A stretch of DNA of 64,000 bases from Bacillus rhizoplanae (GCF_917563915.1 NZ_CAKJTI010000013.1:1-64000), one strand, 5' to 3'. Shown: positions 1 to 9,334, counted from the stretch's first letter. Made by a program: numbers and translations. The notes: generated by a model from the letters alone, not told the origin.

Positions 1-1
1 A

Positions 2-208
2 ATAACAAGATTTATAAGTAATTTTATATTGTCAAATGATTTGTTAGGTTTAGTTTTAAAAGGAATTGTTTGTCTGATAGTGCCGAATTTAATCTATGTG
101 TGCATCTTCCGTAAAACAGATGAGTTTAAGTATTTATTCGGGATTTTTAAAAATATTGTGGGCAAGTTATTGAAACGGTCTAAACTCGGTAAAGGAATCT
201 CATATTAA
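2..208 (+). CDS. C-terminal end of a membrane polysaccharide-biosynthesis protein (partial)
   Basis: An open frame enters from the left edge and stops at 206-208, giving about 68 residues. It has one very hydrophobic stretch (LVLKGIVCLIVPNLIYVCIF) followed by a basic tail (KNIVGKLLKRSKLGKG). Multi-spanning Wzx-type flippases and related polysaccharide exporters of exopolysaccharide loci end this way, and the downstream genes are polysaccharide genes. No diagnostic motif is inside the window, so the family is inferred from hydrophobicity and context. It could also be a polymerase or acyltransferase C-terminus. The start lies outside the window. Confidence 0.55.
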   Translation: MTRFISNFILSNDLLGLVLKGIVCLIVPNLIYVCIFRKTDEFKYLFGIFKNIVGKLLKRSKLGKGISY

Positions 209-245
209 CTTAAGCTAAGTGATTTTTAATTATAATATTATGTAT

Positions 246-283
246 TTTTGGTAAATTTTCTCTTCGTAATAAATTTACCAAAA
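246..283 (+). terminator. Hairpin after the partial polysaccharide gene
   Basis: A 13-bp inverted repeat (TTTTGGTAAATTT with its complement at 271-283) lies 38 bases after the upstream stop codon. It is followed by a purine run (GGGGAAAAAG) rather than by T residues, so it may stabilise or process RNA instead of terminating strongly. The rest of 209-404 is AT-rich spacer leading to the ribosome binding site of the next gene. Confidence 0.45.
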
Positions 284-404
284 GGGGAAAAAGAAGAGTC
301 TATTCATAGAATGAACTTTTCTTTTTTTATCCTAACTCATACACCCAATCTATTTAATATATAGGAGCATAATATATAGGAAAAAAGGAGAAAGGTGTAA
401 ATGT

Positions 405-2825
405 ATGACGATCTATTTAAATGCTAATCTTGGAGATATTAGTGATGTAGATTTAACAACTATGTCTCCTGCCGATGGTGATGTGTTAACTTATGATAAC
501 ACTAAATCAAAATGGATTCCCAAAAAGCCTTCAATCTCAAGTGCAGGAAACGTTTCGAATTTATATGTATTAGAACTAACTAGATGGAATATTAAAAATG
601 ACGGGACGAATTCTGCTGCCACTACAACAGGAATAAATGAAGCATTAGTTTGGGCTAAATCTCAAGGGTATAATCATGTTATATTGCCAAGTGGCACATA
701 TAAGTTAAAGATTGATAGTACATCATTTTCATGTATTGTCATGCAAAGCGGCATGCATTTTGAAATGGCAGATGGATGCTTATTACAGCTAGAAGCTAAT
801 TCATCACCCTGGTATCGGATATTTGACGTGAAAGGGATTAAGAACGCTAGAATTTCCGGTGGGAAAATAGTCGGAGACAAAAAGACGCATATATATGAAA
901 TAGGTGTGAAGTTTGTTAGGGGAGGGGTAAATTCCGATGGTTCATTAAATAATAATCCTAATTTTATCCGTAGTGAGATAGTGGACAGATATGAAAATCC
1001 TGGACTCCTGAAATCATTTAGATTATGGTCTATTCCTGGAGTAACTACTACGGGATATAGTTTTTATCAATATAAAGGCGTCGTTTCTCCTAGTACGTTA
1101 GTCGGATTCAGAACAAACGGACAATTCGCTCCAGCATCTCCAACAGGAAGAGGATGGTTTGCTCCAATAGAAGATGTCAATAAGATGATTTTTGTTATTG
1201 ATATTACATCATCGCCTTTAAGTGATACCCAAATTGCGCAAATTAATGCAAAAGTCGACAGTCAGAACTATACACATGAATGGGGACAAGGTATAGAAAT
1301 AAAGGGTTCAAACTATGTTGAAATAGATCATGTAGAAATAAGTAATTGTACTGGCGATGCTGTTTCCACGGGCTGGTTAGAATATAAACTTAATCCAGCT
1401 GACTATACGCAAGAACAGATGGGGTCGCATATTTACATTCATAACTGCGATATCCACAACTGCAGAAGGCAGGGTATTACTCTTGGTGGTTCAAATGATA
1501 CCTACATCTTTGAAAATAAAATCTATTTTATCGGCAAAGCTGAGGATGGTATTACAACAGATGGAATTGCTCCAATGTTTGGGGTAGATATTGAGTCTAT
1601 GTGGTCTGAAAGCAATATACCGACATGGCGGCCTGAACTAAATAAATCGGGATTTGAATTAAATACTAGAATCTATATTTACAATAACTACATTTACAAT
1701 AATGCACGCGGGCACTTTGTAAATGCTGATGGTATTCATGTAGTTTTGGAAAATAATATATTTGAAGGCTCTAATGTTGGAGGCGTTAGTTCTTATCAGG
1801 ATAACTGGTATATCAAATATCTTAACAACACTTTCATCGGATGCGAACTCGTTGTTAAAGGAGATAATTTTGTCAATGGAGCGGTATGTAATAACGGAAA
1901 TATAAAGTTACAGGATATTAAAGGAGCAGTCGTTAGAAATTGTAAAATAAAGGACGGTTCATTTTTCGCTTCTAGCATCTATGGGTATTTTGGAACTCCT
2001 ACCGTAAATGTCACTACCGGGACATTTACTTATAGTTCTCCGCACGGAATGGGAAATGGTGCAAAGATATGTTTTGAACAATGGGTTGGTAAAGTTCCTG
2101 CTGGAATCAGTGTGGATAAGCTGTATTATACCGTAAACATAACATCAACAAGTTTTCAAGTATCTGAAACATTAAATGGATCACCAGTAGGGATAACAGA
2201 CGTAGGAAAAGCAGGATTCAATATAAGCAGATATGATTATGGTAGATGCTATATCTCAGATATTACAGTTGAAAGGGATTGGAGAAATGATAATACTGTA
2301 GCACAAAATTTTTCAGTGCTTTTGACAGGTGGGGTTCTTAAGAATATTACAGTTAAGAACTATGACATCAGCATCAAGCCACCTGCCAATTACGCTGGAC
2401 GGCCTATCACAGTAGAAGGATTGACTTTGATAGAAGGCGCAGCAGATTTGGAATGTTGTAATATAAGCAACGGCAAGTTCTTAAGAGCAAAAACTAGCCG
2501 AATCGGTGGAGATATATCATTAGGCTCCAACAATGCCCAATATATGAGAAAAATAAATGCGGACAATTGTTTATTTCAAAATGTGGGCATAAATTTTGAA
2601 GGGAACGTTGTAAATAATCGTAGTACATTTTTGAACTCTATTATTAGGAAAACAGATAGTTCTGTAGTTTCCATCATTACACATGGTTATTTAGAAGACA
2701 CTTTAGTTAGCTTACGATGGTTAACGAAAGAAAAAGCGATGACAATAGCACGGTGTGTATTTAATAATGTGTCTACTGATATAAACACAAGTACTAGGTT
2801 GATAGACAACACTGTCATCAATTAA
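405..2825 (+). CDS. Large right-handed beta-helix (pectate-lyase-fold) protein, phage tail-spike-like
   Basis: 806 residues. The ATG at 405 follows AAAAAGGAG at 383-390 by a normal distance; an earlier ATG at 401 is out of frame. The N-terminus (about residues 5-45, GDVLTYDNTKSKWIPKKP) resembles the short repeat that precedes the beta-helix in phage tail fibre and spike proteins. The middle (about 60-480) has the spaced Asn/Ile-rich turns of a parallel beta-helix (IYIYNNYIYNN, IHNCDIHNCRRQGI). No signal peptide or membrane segment is visible. The gene sits inside an exopolysaccharide locus, so a role in trimming, binding or epimerising the polymer is inferred. Secretion without a signal is unexplained. 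The fold is fairly certain; the activity is unknown. Confidence 0.7.
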   Translation: MTIYLNANLGDISDVDLTTMSPADGDVLTYDNTKSKWIPKKPSISSAGNVSNLYVLELTRWNIKNDGTNSAATTTGINEALVWAKSQGYNHVILPSGTYKLKIDSTSFSCIVMQSGMHFEMADGCLLQLEANSSPWYRIFDVKGIKNARISGGKIVGDKKTHIYEIGVKFVRGGVNSDGSLNNNPNFIRSEIVDRYENPGLLKSFRLWSIPGVTTTGYSFYQYKGVVSPSTLVGFRTNGQFAPASPTGRGWFAPIEDVNKMIFVIDITSSPLSDTQIAQINAKVDSQNYTHEWGQGIEIKGSNYVEIDHVEISNCTGDAVSTGWLEYKLNPADYTQEQMGSHIYIHNCDIHNCRRQGITLGGSNDTYIFENKIYFIGKAEDGITTDGIAPMFGVDIESMWSESNIPTWRPELNKSGFELNTRIYIYNNYIYNNARGHFVNADGIHVVLENNIFEGSNVGGVSSYQDNWYIKYLNNTFIGCELVVKGDNFVNGAVCNNGNIKLQDIKGAVVRNCKIKDGSFFASSIYGYFGTPTVNVTTGTFTYSSPHGMGNGAKICFEQWVGKVPAGISVDKLYYTVNITSTSFQVSETLNGSPVGITDVGKAGFNISRYDYGRCYISDITVERDWRNDNTVAQNFSVLLTGGVLKNITVKNYDISIKPPANYAGRPITVEGLTLIEGAADLECCNISNGKFLRAKTSRIGGDISLGSNNAQYMRKINADNCLFQNVGINFEGNVVNNRSTFLNSIIRKTDSSVVSIITHGYLEDTLVSLRWLTKEKAMTIARCVFNNVSTDINTSTRLIDNTVIN

Positions 2826-2964
2826 GTGGGGATTCATATAGAAAAAGGAGAGCCGCTATGTTTTTATAAACATATTGGCTTTATTATTATATTTAGACTT
2901 CTGAGTTCTTAGAGTCAGCCGTTGTTTTAGATAATTTCCTCAATCGGAAAGGCGTGAAGAAACT

Positions 2965-3015
2965 AAAAAGCATCTCAATTCGTTATTTTATAATAACGAA
3001 CCGGGATGCTTTTTT
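2965..3015 (+). terminator. Rho-independent terminator before galE
   Basis: AAAAAGCATC pairs with GATGCTTTTT, and inside it TTCGTTAT pairs with ATAACGAA, giving a long stem that ends in a T run. It follows the beta-helix gene by about 140 bases and implies that galE is transcribed separately. Confidence 0.8.
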
Positions 3016-3092
3016 ATGTCTAATGTAAAAGTTGGTCGTGCTTCAATAAAAAATGTATGAAAAGGATACATGATAACGAGGAGGAAGAATAT

Positions 3093-4142
3093 ATGAAAAT
3101 CCTAGTCACAGGTGGAGCAGGCTATATCGGAACTCATACGTGCGTAGAGTTGTTGAATGCTGGATATGAGATAATCGTAGTCGACAATTTTTCAAACAGC
3201 AAGCCAGAAGCTTTAAATCGTGTTCGTGAAATTACAGGAAAAGATGTTATATTTTATCAGGCAGATTTATTAGATAAGGCTGCATTAGATTCCATTTTTT
3301 CTGAAAATCAGATTGATGCTGTAATCCATTTTGCAGGATTAAAGGCAGTTGGTGAGTCAGTCTCCTTGCCACTTTGGTATTATGAAAATAATATTACAGG
3401 CACTCTTAGACTATGCGAAGTCATGAAAAAGTACAATGTAAAAAAAATAGTCTTTAGTTCTTCGGCTACTGTATACGGAATGTCGGAATCTGTACCTATA
3501 TCTGAAGAATGTTCACTTGGAGCAACGAACCCTTATGGGCGCACGAAACAGATGATCGAAGAAATGTTACGTGATCTGTATGTGTCTGACCATGATTGGA
3601 GCGTTGCTATTTTACGTTATTTCAATCCGATTGGAGCGCATAAAAGCGGACGAATCGGAGAAGATCCAAGTGGTATTCCAAATAATCTTATTCCATACAT
3701 TACGCAAGTAGCTGTTGGAAAGCTAAATGAGCTAAGCGTTTTTGGTAATGACTATTCAACGCAGGATGGTACAGGTGTGAGAGATTATATACATGTTGTA
3801 GATCTTGCAATTGGACATTTGAGAGCTCTTGAAAAGGTATTGGGTTCTAATGGGGTAGAAGCGTATAATTTGGGAACTGGTCATGGTTATAGTGTATTAG
3901 AAATGGTTACTGCCTTTGAAAAAGCATCAGGTAAGGGAATTCCATATAGAATTGTAGATCGTCGCCCGGGTGATATAGCTATTTGTTATGCAGATGCAAC
4001 AAAGGCCAAACTAGAGCTGGGATGGGTTGCTGAAAAAGGAATCGAAGAGATGTGTGAAGATTCATGGAGATGGCAGTCAAATAATCCAAGTGGTTATAAG
4101 GAAGAAGTTGATACACTAACGGTAAATGGTGTTAGAGAATAA
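3093..4142 (+). CDS. galE: UDP-glucose 4-epimerase
   Basis: 349 residues from the ATG at 3093, which follows GAGGAGG at 3079-3085. An upstream in-frame start at 3057 has no ribosome binding site and would add 12 residues before the fold. The NAD-binding motif [10 protein letters not shown] is at the N-terminus, followed by the SDR features SSSATVYG and the catalytic Tyr-x-x-x-Lys (YGRTK), then RYFNPIGAH. It interconverts UDP-glucose and UDP-galactose (or the GlcNAc/GalNAc forms), supplying sugar nucleotides in the cytoplasm for the neighbouring polysaccharide genes. Length is usual for GalE. Confidence 0.95.
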   Translation: MKILVTGGAGYIGTHTCVELLNAGYEIIVVDNFSNSKPEALNRVREITGKDVIFYQADLLDKAALDSIFSENQIDAVIHFAGLKAVGESVSLPLWYYENNITGTLRLCEVMKKYNVKKIVFSSSATVYGMSESVPISEECSLGATNPYGRTKQMIEEMLRDLYVSDHDWSVAILRYFNPIGAHKSGRIGEDPSGIPNNLIPYITQVAVGKLNELSVFGNDYSTQDGTGVRDYIHVVDLAIGHLRALEKVLGSNGVEAYNLGTGHGYSVLEMVTAFEKASGKGIPYRIVDRRPGDIAICYADATKAKLELGWVAEKGIEEMCEDSWRWQSNNPSGYKEEVDTLTVNGVRE

Positions 4143-4156
4143 AAATAATTATTGGT

Positions 4157-4199
4157 GATGTTTACTTTGTTTAACATTTAATAGTAGAAAGTAAATGTC
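4157..4199. repeat. Inverted repeat between galE and the small gene, possible operator
   Basis: GATGTTTACTTT (4157-4168) is matched on the other strand by AAAGTAAATGTC (4188-4199), 10 of 12 positions, with a 19-base spacer. No T run follows, so it looks more like a paired protein-binding site than a terminator. It does not match the GTTC-N8-GAAC motif found further right. Confidence 0.35.
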
Positions 4200-4262
4200 A
4201 ACTTAATTGGAAGCAGCCGAACTTTCTATATTCAATTATATTTTGTGAAAGCGGGGTTAAAC

Positions 4263-4436
4263 ATGAACATTTCTGAAAAATTAACTCAACAACAATTTGA
4301 AGAGATACTCATGTATATATACAAAAGAGGTCAAGAATCAAAAAATGTAGAAGCAAAATATTTAATAGAAGAAATTAAGCAACAACTCATTTCGATTACA
4401 CATACATCGAAAGAATCTATAAATTTTAAAAAGTAA
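4263..4436 (+). CDS. Small hypothetical protein of the polysaccharide locus
   Basis: 57 residues from the ATG at 4263, preceded by GCGGGG; an in-frame start at 4245 lies upstream of that site. The protein is charged and predicted helical (KLTQQQFEEILMYIYKRGQ ... LIEEIKQQL), without membrane segments or Cys. I do not recognise the family. The location between galE and the sugar transferase suggests a polysaccharide-related or regulatory role, but nothing in the sequence proves one. A weak hairpin (4499-4528) lies in the spacer before the next gene. Confidence 0.6.
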   Translation: MNISEKLTQQQFEEILMYIYKRGQESKNVEAKYLIEEIKQQLISITHTSKESINFKK

Positions 4437-4563
4437 GAGGCGATTAAAAAATTTGTTTCTAAAATTTATTGTGAAATGATATTAAATGCATAACAAAAGC
4501 CTTTCATACTAGTTATCTGTGAAAAGGCATTAATAAGAATCTGGGTTAGGAGTATGATCACTA

Positions 4564-5178
4564 ATGAAGCGGCTTTTTGATTTGGTTATTTCTTTGTCGT
4601 TATTATTGTTTTTTTCTTTCGTTATTCTTGTAGTGGCAATCCTTGTTAGATTGAAAATAGGATCTCCTATACTATTTAAACAACAACGCCCTGGGCTATA
4701 TGGAAAACCATTCTATCTTTACAAATTTCGTACAATGACCGATGCAAGAGATAATAATGGTGAGTTCTTACCTGATCAAGTTAGGTTAACCACATTTGGG
4801 AAACTTCTCAGAAAATATAGTTTAGATGAATTGCCGCAGCTTATAAATGTTGTAAAAGGTAATCTAAGTTTAGTAGGACCGCGGCCATTATTAATGGAAT
4901 ACTTACCTTTATATTCTAATGAACAGGCTAAAAGACATCATGTAAAACCGGGAATTACTGGGTGGGCCCAAGTGAATGGGAGAAATGCGATTACTTGGGA
5001 AGAGAAATTTGAATTAGATGTATGGTATGTAAATCATCAATCCTTTTTATTCGATATGAAAATATTATTTCTTACAGTAATAAAAGTGTTTAAATCAGAT
5101 GGAATAAACCAAGTTGGTCACGTAACAATGGAACGTTTTACGGGTACAAAATCAGCTGTAAGAGAGGGGAGCGAATGA
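4564..5178 (+). CDS. Initiating sugar-phosphate transferase (EpsL/PglC type)
   Basis: 204 residues. One N-terminal hydrophobic segment (about residues 7-28) precedes the bacterial sugar-transferase domain, with the family motifs [34 protein letters not shown] and [14 protein letters not shown]. Enzymes of this size move a sugar-1-phosphate from a UDP-sugar to undecaprenyl phosphate at the inner face of the membrane and so start each polymer repeat. It overlaps the next gene by four bases and forms a trio with an acetyltransferase and an aminotransferase, the PglC/PglD/PglE arrangement, so a diacetylbacillosamine-type sugar is the likely substrate. The substrate is inferred from context. Confidence 0.9.
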   Translation: MKRLFDLVISLSLLLFFSFVILVVAILVRLKIGSPILFKQQRPGLYGKPFYLYKFRTMTDARDNNGEFLPDQVRLTTFGKLLRKYSLDELPQLINVVKGNLSLVGPRPLLMEYLPLYSNEQAKRHHVKPGITGWAQVNGRNAITWEEKFELDVWYVNHQSFLFDMKILFLTVIKVFKSDGINQVGHVTMERFTGTKSAVREGSE

Positions 5179-5810
5179 AAATTGTAATGATTGGACAAGG
5201 TGGTCATAGCAAGGTCGTACGGGATATTATTTTATCAAACAATGAATATGAAATCGTTGGATATTTAGATGATCGATATGAAGATATAGCTATTGTAGAT
5301 AATATTTATTTTGGGCCGATTTCAACTGCACACGAAATGATTAATTATTTTAATCAAATAAAATTTGTTATCGCGATAGGGGATAATAAAGTTAGAAAGT
5401 TAATTGTCGAAAAATTGTGTTTATCAGAAAATTATTACGCCACGTTAATACATAAAACAGCCGTTGTCAGTCCTAGTGCTAAGATAGGAAACGGTACAGT
5501 TGTAATGCCCAATGTAGTGATAAATGCCGATACTCAAATTGGCAATCATGTCATTATAAATACAGGTTCTGTCGTTGAACACGACAATATAGTAGGTGAT
5601 TTTGTGCATATTTCTCCTCACGTTACACTTACAGGTTCTGTCATCATAGAAGAAGGGGCACATATAGGGGCAGCGGCTACTATGATTCCAAGTGCCAAAG
5701 TCAGAGAATGGTCTATTATTGGAGCAGGATCTGTTGTAATAAATGATATTCCACCTAATTGTACTGCTGTTGGTATTCCAGCCAAAATTATCAATGAAGT
5801 AAGTTACTAG
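5175..5810 (+). CDS. NeuD/PglD-type sugar O/N-acetyltransferase (EpsM-like)
   Basis: 211 residues. The N-terminal part (1-85) is a small nucleotide-sugar binding domain starting [15 protein letters not shown], and the C-terminal part (about 90-205) is a left-handed beta-helix of hexapeptide repeats ([28 protein letters not shown]) with the conserved active-site region VVEHDN. Family members acetylate an amino sugar with acetyl-CoA. The start overlaps the end of the sugar transferase (ATGA-type coupling, RBS GAGGGGAG), which supports co-translation. It matches EpsM of the B. subtilis eps operon in size and context. Confidence 0.88.
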   Translation: MKIVMIGQGGHSKVVRDIILSNNEYEIVGYLDDRYEDIAIVDNIYFGPISTAHEMINYFNQIKFVIAIGDNKVRKLIVEKLCLSENYYATLIHKTAVVSPSAKIGNGTVVMPNVVINADTQIGNHVIINTGSVVEHDNIVGDFVHISPHVTLTGSVIIEEGAHIGAAATMIPSAKVREWSIIGAGSVVINDIPPNCTAVGIPAKIINEVSY

Positions 5811-5821
5811 GGGTGATAAAA

Positions 5822-6973
5822 ATGGTAATGACACAACAAAAAAAACGAATCTATCTCTCTTCTCCGCATATGAGCGGTAATGAACAAAAATATATTCAAG
5901 ATGCATTTGATACAAACTGGATTGCTCCTCTTGGTCCAAATGTAGATGCTTTTGAAAAGGAACTTGCATCTTTTGTTGGAGCTAAGGATGCTGCAGCGGT
6001 TAGTTCAGGCACTGCTGCTATTCATTTGGCACTGCGGCTATTAGATGTTCAAAAAGGGGATAAAGTGTTTTGCTCAAGTCTTACTTTTGTAGCAAGTGCA
6101 AATCCAATTGTTTATTTAGGAGCTGAACCTATATTTATTGATTCAGAGCCGGAAACCTGGAACATGTCGCCTCAAGCATTGGAATGTGCGTTAAGTGATG
6201 CTCATAAAGAAGGGGAATTGCCAAAGGCCGTTATCGTTGTTAACTTATATGGACAGAGTGCGAAAATGGATGAAATTCTTTCATTATGCAATGAATATGA
6301 TGTTCCTGTAATTGAGGATGCAGCAGAATCCCTTGGTTCTACATATAAAGGAAAACCAAGTGGAAAATTCGGAAAATTCGGTATTTATTCATTTAACGGC
6401 AACAAGATTATTACAACTTCTGGTGGGGGAATGCTTGTTTCTGATGATGTTGAGGCATTACAGAAAGCTCGGTTTTTAGCAACTCAAGCAAGAGATTTAG
6501 CACCGCACTATGAACATAGCGAGATAGGTTATAATTATCGAATGAGTAATATATTGGCGGGTGTTGGAAGGGCTCAATTAGAGGTGTTAGATGAGAGAGT
6601 TAAGGTTAGAAGATTTATATTTGAGCGGTATTACCGAGAATTATCCAATATACCTGGGTTTCACTTTATGCCCGAACTAGAAAATACTTACTCAAATCGT
6701 TGGCTTACAACTTTAACGATTGATGAAAAAGAAGCAGGTATATCTATAGAATCACTATTGGGATTCTTGGCCGAAGAAAACATTGAAGCTCGTCCTGTTT
6801 GGAAACCGCTTCATATGCAGCCGCTTTTTGAAGGAATGAAATATTATAGTCATAGTGAGAATGAGCATGTGTCTGAACAGCTATTTAAAATGGGGATTTG
6901 TCTGCCTTCTAGTTCCAACATGACGGATGAGGATCAACTAAGAGTCATTCAATGTATCAAAAACGTCTTATAA
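5822..6973 (+). CDS. DegT/DnrJ/EryC1 aminotransferase (EpsN/PglE-like)
   Basis: 383 residues from the ATG at 5822, seven bases after GGGGTG; an in-frame GTG at 5813 overlaps that site and is less likely. It is a PLP-dependent sugar aminotransferase: the substrate loop SSGTAAIHLALR, DAAESLGS, and the lysine that binds PLP in SFNGNKIITTSGGGM are all present. It would aminate a 4-keto-6-deoxy UDP sugar. The dehydratase that makes that ketone is not in this window and must lie to the left or elsewhere. Last gene of the plus-strand polysaccharide run. Confidence 0.9.
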   Translation: MVMTQQKKRIYLSSPHMSGNEQKYIQDAFDTNWIAPLGPNVDAFEKELASFVGAKDAAAVSSGTAAIHLALRLLDVQKGDKVFCSSLTFVASANPIVYLGAEPIFIDSEPETWNMSPQALECALSDAHKEGELPKAVIVVNLYGQSAKMDEILSLCNEYDVPVIEDAAESLGSTYKGKPSGKFGKFGIYSFNGNKIITTSGGGMLVSDDVEALQKARFLATQARDLAPHYEHSEIGYNYRMSNILAGVGRAQLEVLDERVKVRRFIFERYYRELSNIPGFHFMPELENTYSNRWLTTLTIDEKEAGISIESLLGFLAEENIEARPVWKPLHMQPLFEGMKYYSHSENEHVSEQLFKMGICLPSSSNMTDEDQLRVIQCIKNVL

Positions 6974-6976
6974 AAT

Positions 6977-7020
6977 AAAGGACCTTTTGAATGGTATGTG
7001 GACATTCAAAAGATCCTTTT
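6977..7020 (+). terminator. Terminator of the exopolysaccharide locus
   Basis: AAAGGACCTTTTGAATG pairs with CATTCAAAAGATCCTTTT around a nine-base loop, starting four bases after the aminotransferase stop. It also covers the end of the small minus-strand gene. Confidence 0.88.
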
Positions 7021-7180
7021 ATAGGTTCATCTTTTTCTCATGATGTTGTCTTCTTTTATAGAACTTTTCCTTTAATTGAATATCAAGGCAATCTTTATAA
7101 AGAATGTGATTATAAGTATACATAATCTTATGGTAATTGCGCTTTGCCTTTTTATATGAAAGTGTTAACAGTGAAAACAT
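7019..7180 (-). CDS. Small basic protein, unrecognised
   Basis: 53 residues, starting MFSLLTLSYKKAKRNYHKIM and rich in Lys, Tyr and His, with no membrane segment. A near-perfect Shine-Dalgarno (AAGGAGG, plus-strand 7190-7196) sits nine bases upstream of its ATG, which is the main reason to believe it. It converges on the polysaccharide operon and is divergent from the SinR-like gene. It does not resemble SinI, which would carry a SinR-like C-terminal helix pair. Function unknown. Confidence 0.55.
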   Translation of the reverse strand: MFSLLTLSYKKAKRNYHKIMYTYNHILYKDCLDIQLKEKFYKRRQHHEKKMNL

Positions 7181-7454
7181 AGTGCTGAACCTCCTTGGTA
7201 AACTTTATGAGCGCAAAGAAGTATGTATTCAATGATGTGTAACACATTAGCTGTTTTACGTTGCTATTTTTTAATAATTTTATTTATGATAATTGTACAT
7301 TTCTATTTTTAGAATTAAGTTTCTTGTTACAAAAATACTTTATGAACATCAACCTTTTATATCTTAACAGTTTTTAGAAGAAGGGTAAATCTTAGTTTCC
7401 CTTATATAGAATTGTATGATATGAAAAAATGGGGCTAAGGAGGAGTATAAACGA

Positions 7455-7799
7455 ATGATTGGAAAAAATATTTATCGATTTCGAAAAAATAGGGGACTTA
7501 CTTTATCTGAACTAGCAGAAAGGGCTGGAATTTCCAAATCTTATTTAAGCAATATTGAAAGAAATATAAATCAAAACCCGTCTATCCAAGTGATGGAAAA
7601 GATAGCATTGGTATTGGAGGCAGATCTCAATACATTACTCGAAACAAAAATAAATGTGGAAAAGAAACAGCAGATTGAAAGAGAGTGGATTGATTTTGTT
7701 TATGAATTAAAAAAAGCAGGGGTTGATAAAGAGGAGCTTCGGGAATATAAAATTTTAATAGATTTCATTAAATGGCAGAATTCAGGAGTAAACAAGTAA
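7455..7799 (+). CDS. SinR-like biofilm master regulator paralogue
   Basis: 114 residues with a strong ribosome binding site (AAGGAGG). Residues 1-65 are an HTH_3 domain (IYRFRKNRGLTLSELAERAGISKSYLSNIERN) with the SinR signature SKSYLSNIERN...NPSIQ. Residues about 78-107 (REWIDFVYELKKAGVDKEELREY) are the SinI/SinR interaction helices, so it can probably tetramerise and bind a SinI-type antagonist. SinR in Bacillus represses matrix genes. No sinI is next to it, and the sequence differs from canonical SinR, so I read it as a paralogue devoted to local genes. Four GTTC-N8-GAAC palindromes between 11726 and 14025 are its obvious candidate operators. Confidence 0.85.
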   Translation: MIGKNIYRFRKNRGLTLSELAERAGISKSYLSNIERNINQNPSIQVMEKIALVLEADLNTLLETKINVEKKQQIEREWIDFVYELKKAGVDKEELREYKILIDFIKWQNSGVNK

Positions 7800-8197
7800 G
7801 GGAAGTTTTCGTTATTATTACGGATTTTATGTTATGTAGTGTGCTGCAAAACTTATCTCCATATAGAAATTGCAGGCTTCCCCTTATGACAACCCGAATT
7901 TCTTATCCGCCTAAACGTGTCTTACTAAAGTTGTTTCATTATGTTGACAGTAGCACTCTGCCTGTTTTTTTACTTCTATCTTTTTAGATTGAATATGGTG
8001 AATTTTACTTCATGTAAAATTGTAAGCGTTTTTTTATTGTTAACCTTACCAGTAATACCCCACCTCAGAATTCGGAAGAAAGTAAAGAAGTTAGGTGGGG
8101 AATAAACTGCTGGCATGTACCTGATTGGGCTGATTTTAATTCCTAAAGGATGAACCTCCGCTGATGAAAGTTTTATTTTTATAAAATAGAGTTTTTA
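7800..8197. other. Intergenic region, no convincing gene
   Basis: This 398-base stretch holds an open frame from 7772 that overlaps the SinR-like gene and has no ribosome binding site; I reject it. The right half is a degenerate bcr1-like repeat. Nothing else was seen. Confidence 0.5.
8048..8176 (+). repeat. Degenerate bcr1-like repeat
   Basis: It shares the paired blocks CCCCACCT and AGGTGGGG, the linker with AAGTAAAGAAG, and a 3' part ending CTGATGAAAGTTTTATTTT with the better copy at 11311-11468, but with many substitutions and a deleted inner hairpin. Confidence 0.65.
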
Positions 8198-9334
8198 TTA
8201 CTTTTCGCTTTTCTGGCGACGTAATATTGTGTGTAAAAAGTTATCTCCCCTCTTTTTATATAACCTTACATATTCAAAGAAAAGGTGCCTCTCCGTACTA
8301 TTTGATTCCAATTCGAAAGAGAGTTCTATTTTAGAAGGCAGTATCCAGCTGTATATGGCTATCAGACAATGTTCGATTGTATCAAAATCTAAAAAGTTGA
8401 AGTAAGCAAAATTGATGTATTGTTTAAATGATTTAAAATCCCTGTCTCTGATTGCTTTGTATTCCCACCACAAGTTGTCTCTTCTTTTGGAAGGGAGCTG
8501 TTTTACATTTTCTAATTGTGGAAACAAATTATAGACAATCGCTAAAGTTCTAATAATTCTCTTTAAAGTTTTGTGAGAAGCTGCTTCTTTAAATAAAACA
8601 GCATAATCTAGTTTGTCATGTAACACGTATATCATTTGAATCATATCTATAAAATACTTCAAAGAATTCAAATTGTGCTTCCAGCCATGGAGGCAAATCA
8701 TATAAAAGGTATGGTAATCAGATAGTTCTTTTATATGATTATACGGTTTTAAAGATTTTGCTTGGTTCCAAAATTCTTCTATTTGAAGATTAGATGTGTT
8801 TTCTTTTAATAGATCCCAATGTATTTCAACAGTTAGCGGAATTGTTGAGCCAGGCAATACCTTACTAAGGCTACAATGGAAATGAGAAGGGATATATTCT
8901 TCTTCAACTGTAAACCCTAGTGATTTTATGCAATCAATCGCTTTATTTAGATTGTGTGCCTTGATTAACAAATCAATATCTGATGTAGATCTAGCGCCTA
9001 TGTGACCAAAATATTTTTCAGCAAATACCACACCTTTAAGTGGAATAACATCAACTCCAATATCCTCAAATTTGTTTAGGATTTGTTCTGTTTGATTTTT
9101 AATGAATAAATTTAGGTATAATGATTCGTTGTATTTTTGAGTTAACTGTTCTTGGAAAAAGAGAGGTGTTTGATGAAATATCTCCTGTTGTTTTAATAAA
9201 TAATAAATTTGGGAGTGAATTTCAAAAAACTCAATATCCCCCATGGCTTGTTTATAAAATTCTTCGTCAGTTGGTACAGGAATTTGTGGATTATATAATG
9301 CTTGTATTAAATGAACAATCAAGGGTTTCAGCAC
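8198..9334 (-). CDS. Nucleotidyltransferase-family protein of the RiPP-like locus
   Basis: 378 residues. It belongs to the uncharacterised nucleotidyltransferase family (PF14907 type). The N-terminal half is helical, then IPLKGVVFAEKYFGHIGARSTSDIDLLI carries the G-S/T-D-x-D core of the Pol-beta-like fold, followed by VEIHWDL, the third acidic strand. The same family occurs in the lasso cluster at 18027-19214. In phosphorylated lasso systems such proteins act after the kinase, on the phosphate group; that is my recollection of the family and the activity here is inferred. It is 25 bases downstream of the exporter, in one minus-strand unit. Confidence 0.82.
   Translation of the reverse strand: MLKPLIVHLIQALYNPQIPVPTDEEFYKQAMGDIEFFEIHSQIYYLLKQQEIFHQTPLFFQEQLTQKYNESLYLNLFIKNQTEQILNKFEDIGVDVIPLKGVVFAEKYFGHIGARSTSDIDLLIKAHNLNKAIDCIKSLGFTVEEEYIPSHFHCSLSKVLPGSTIPLTVEIHWDLLKENTSNLQIEEFWNQAKSLKPYNHIKELSDYHTFYMICLHGWKHNLNSLKYFIDMIQMIYVLHDKLDYAVLFKEAASHKTLKRIIRTLAIVYNLFPQLENVKQLPSKRRDNLWWEYKAIRDRDFKSFKQYINFAYFNFLDFDTIEHCLIAIYSWILPSKIELSFELESNSTERHLFFEYVRLYKKRGDNFLHTILRRQKSEK

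Noticed and set aside
5445-5969. 174-residue minus-strand open frame across the acetyltransferase and aminotransferase genes
   Set aside because: It is antisense to two well-supported genes, has no ribosome binding site and its composition (Tyr, Cys, His, Phe rich) is that of a shadow frame.
7772-7987. 71-residue frame after the SinR-like gene
   Set aside because: It overlaps the end of the regulator, has no ribosome binding site and no recognisable pattern.
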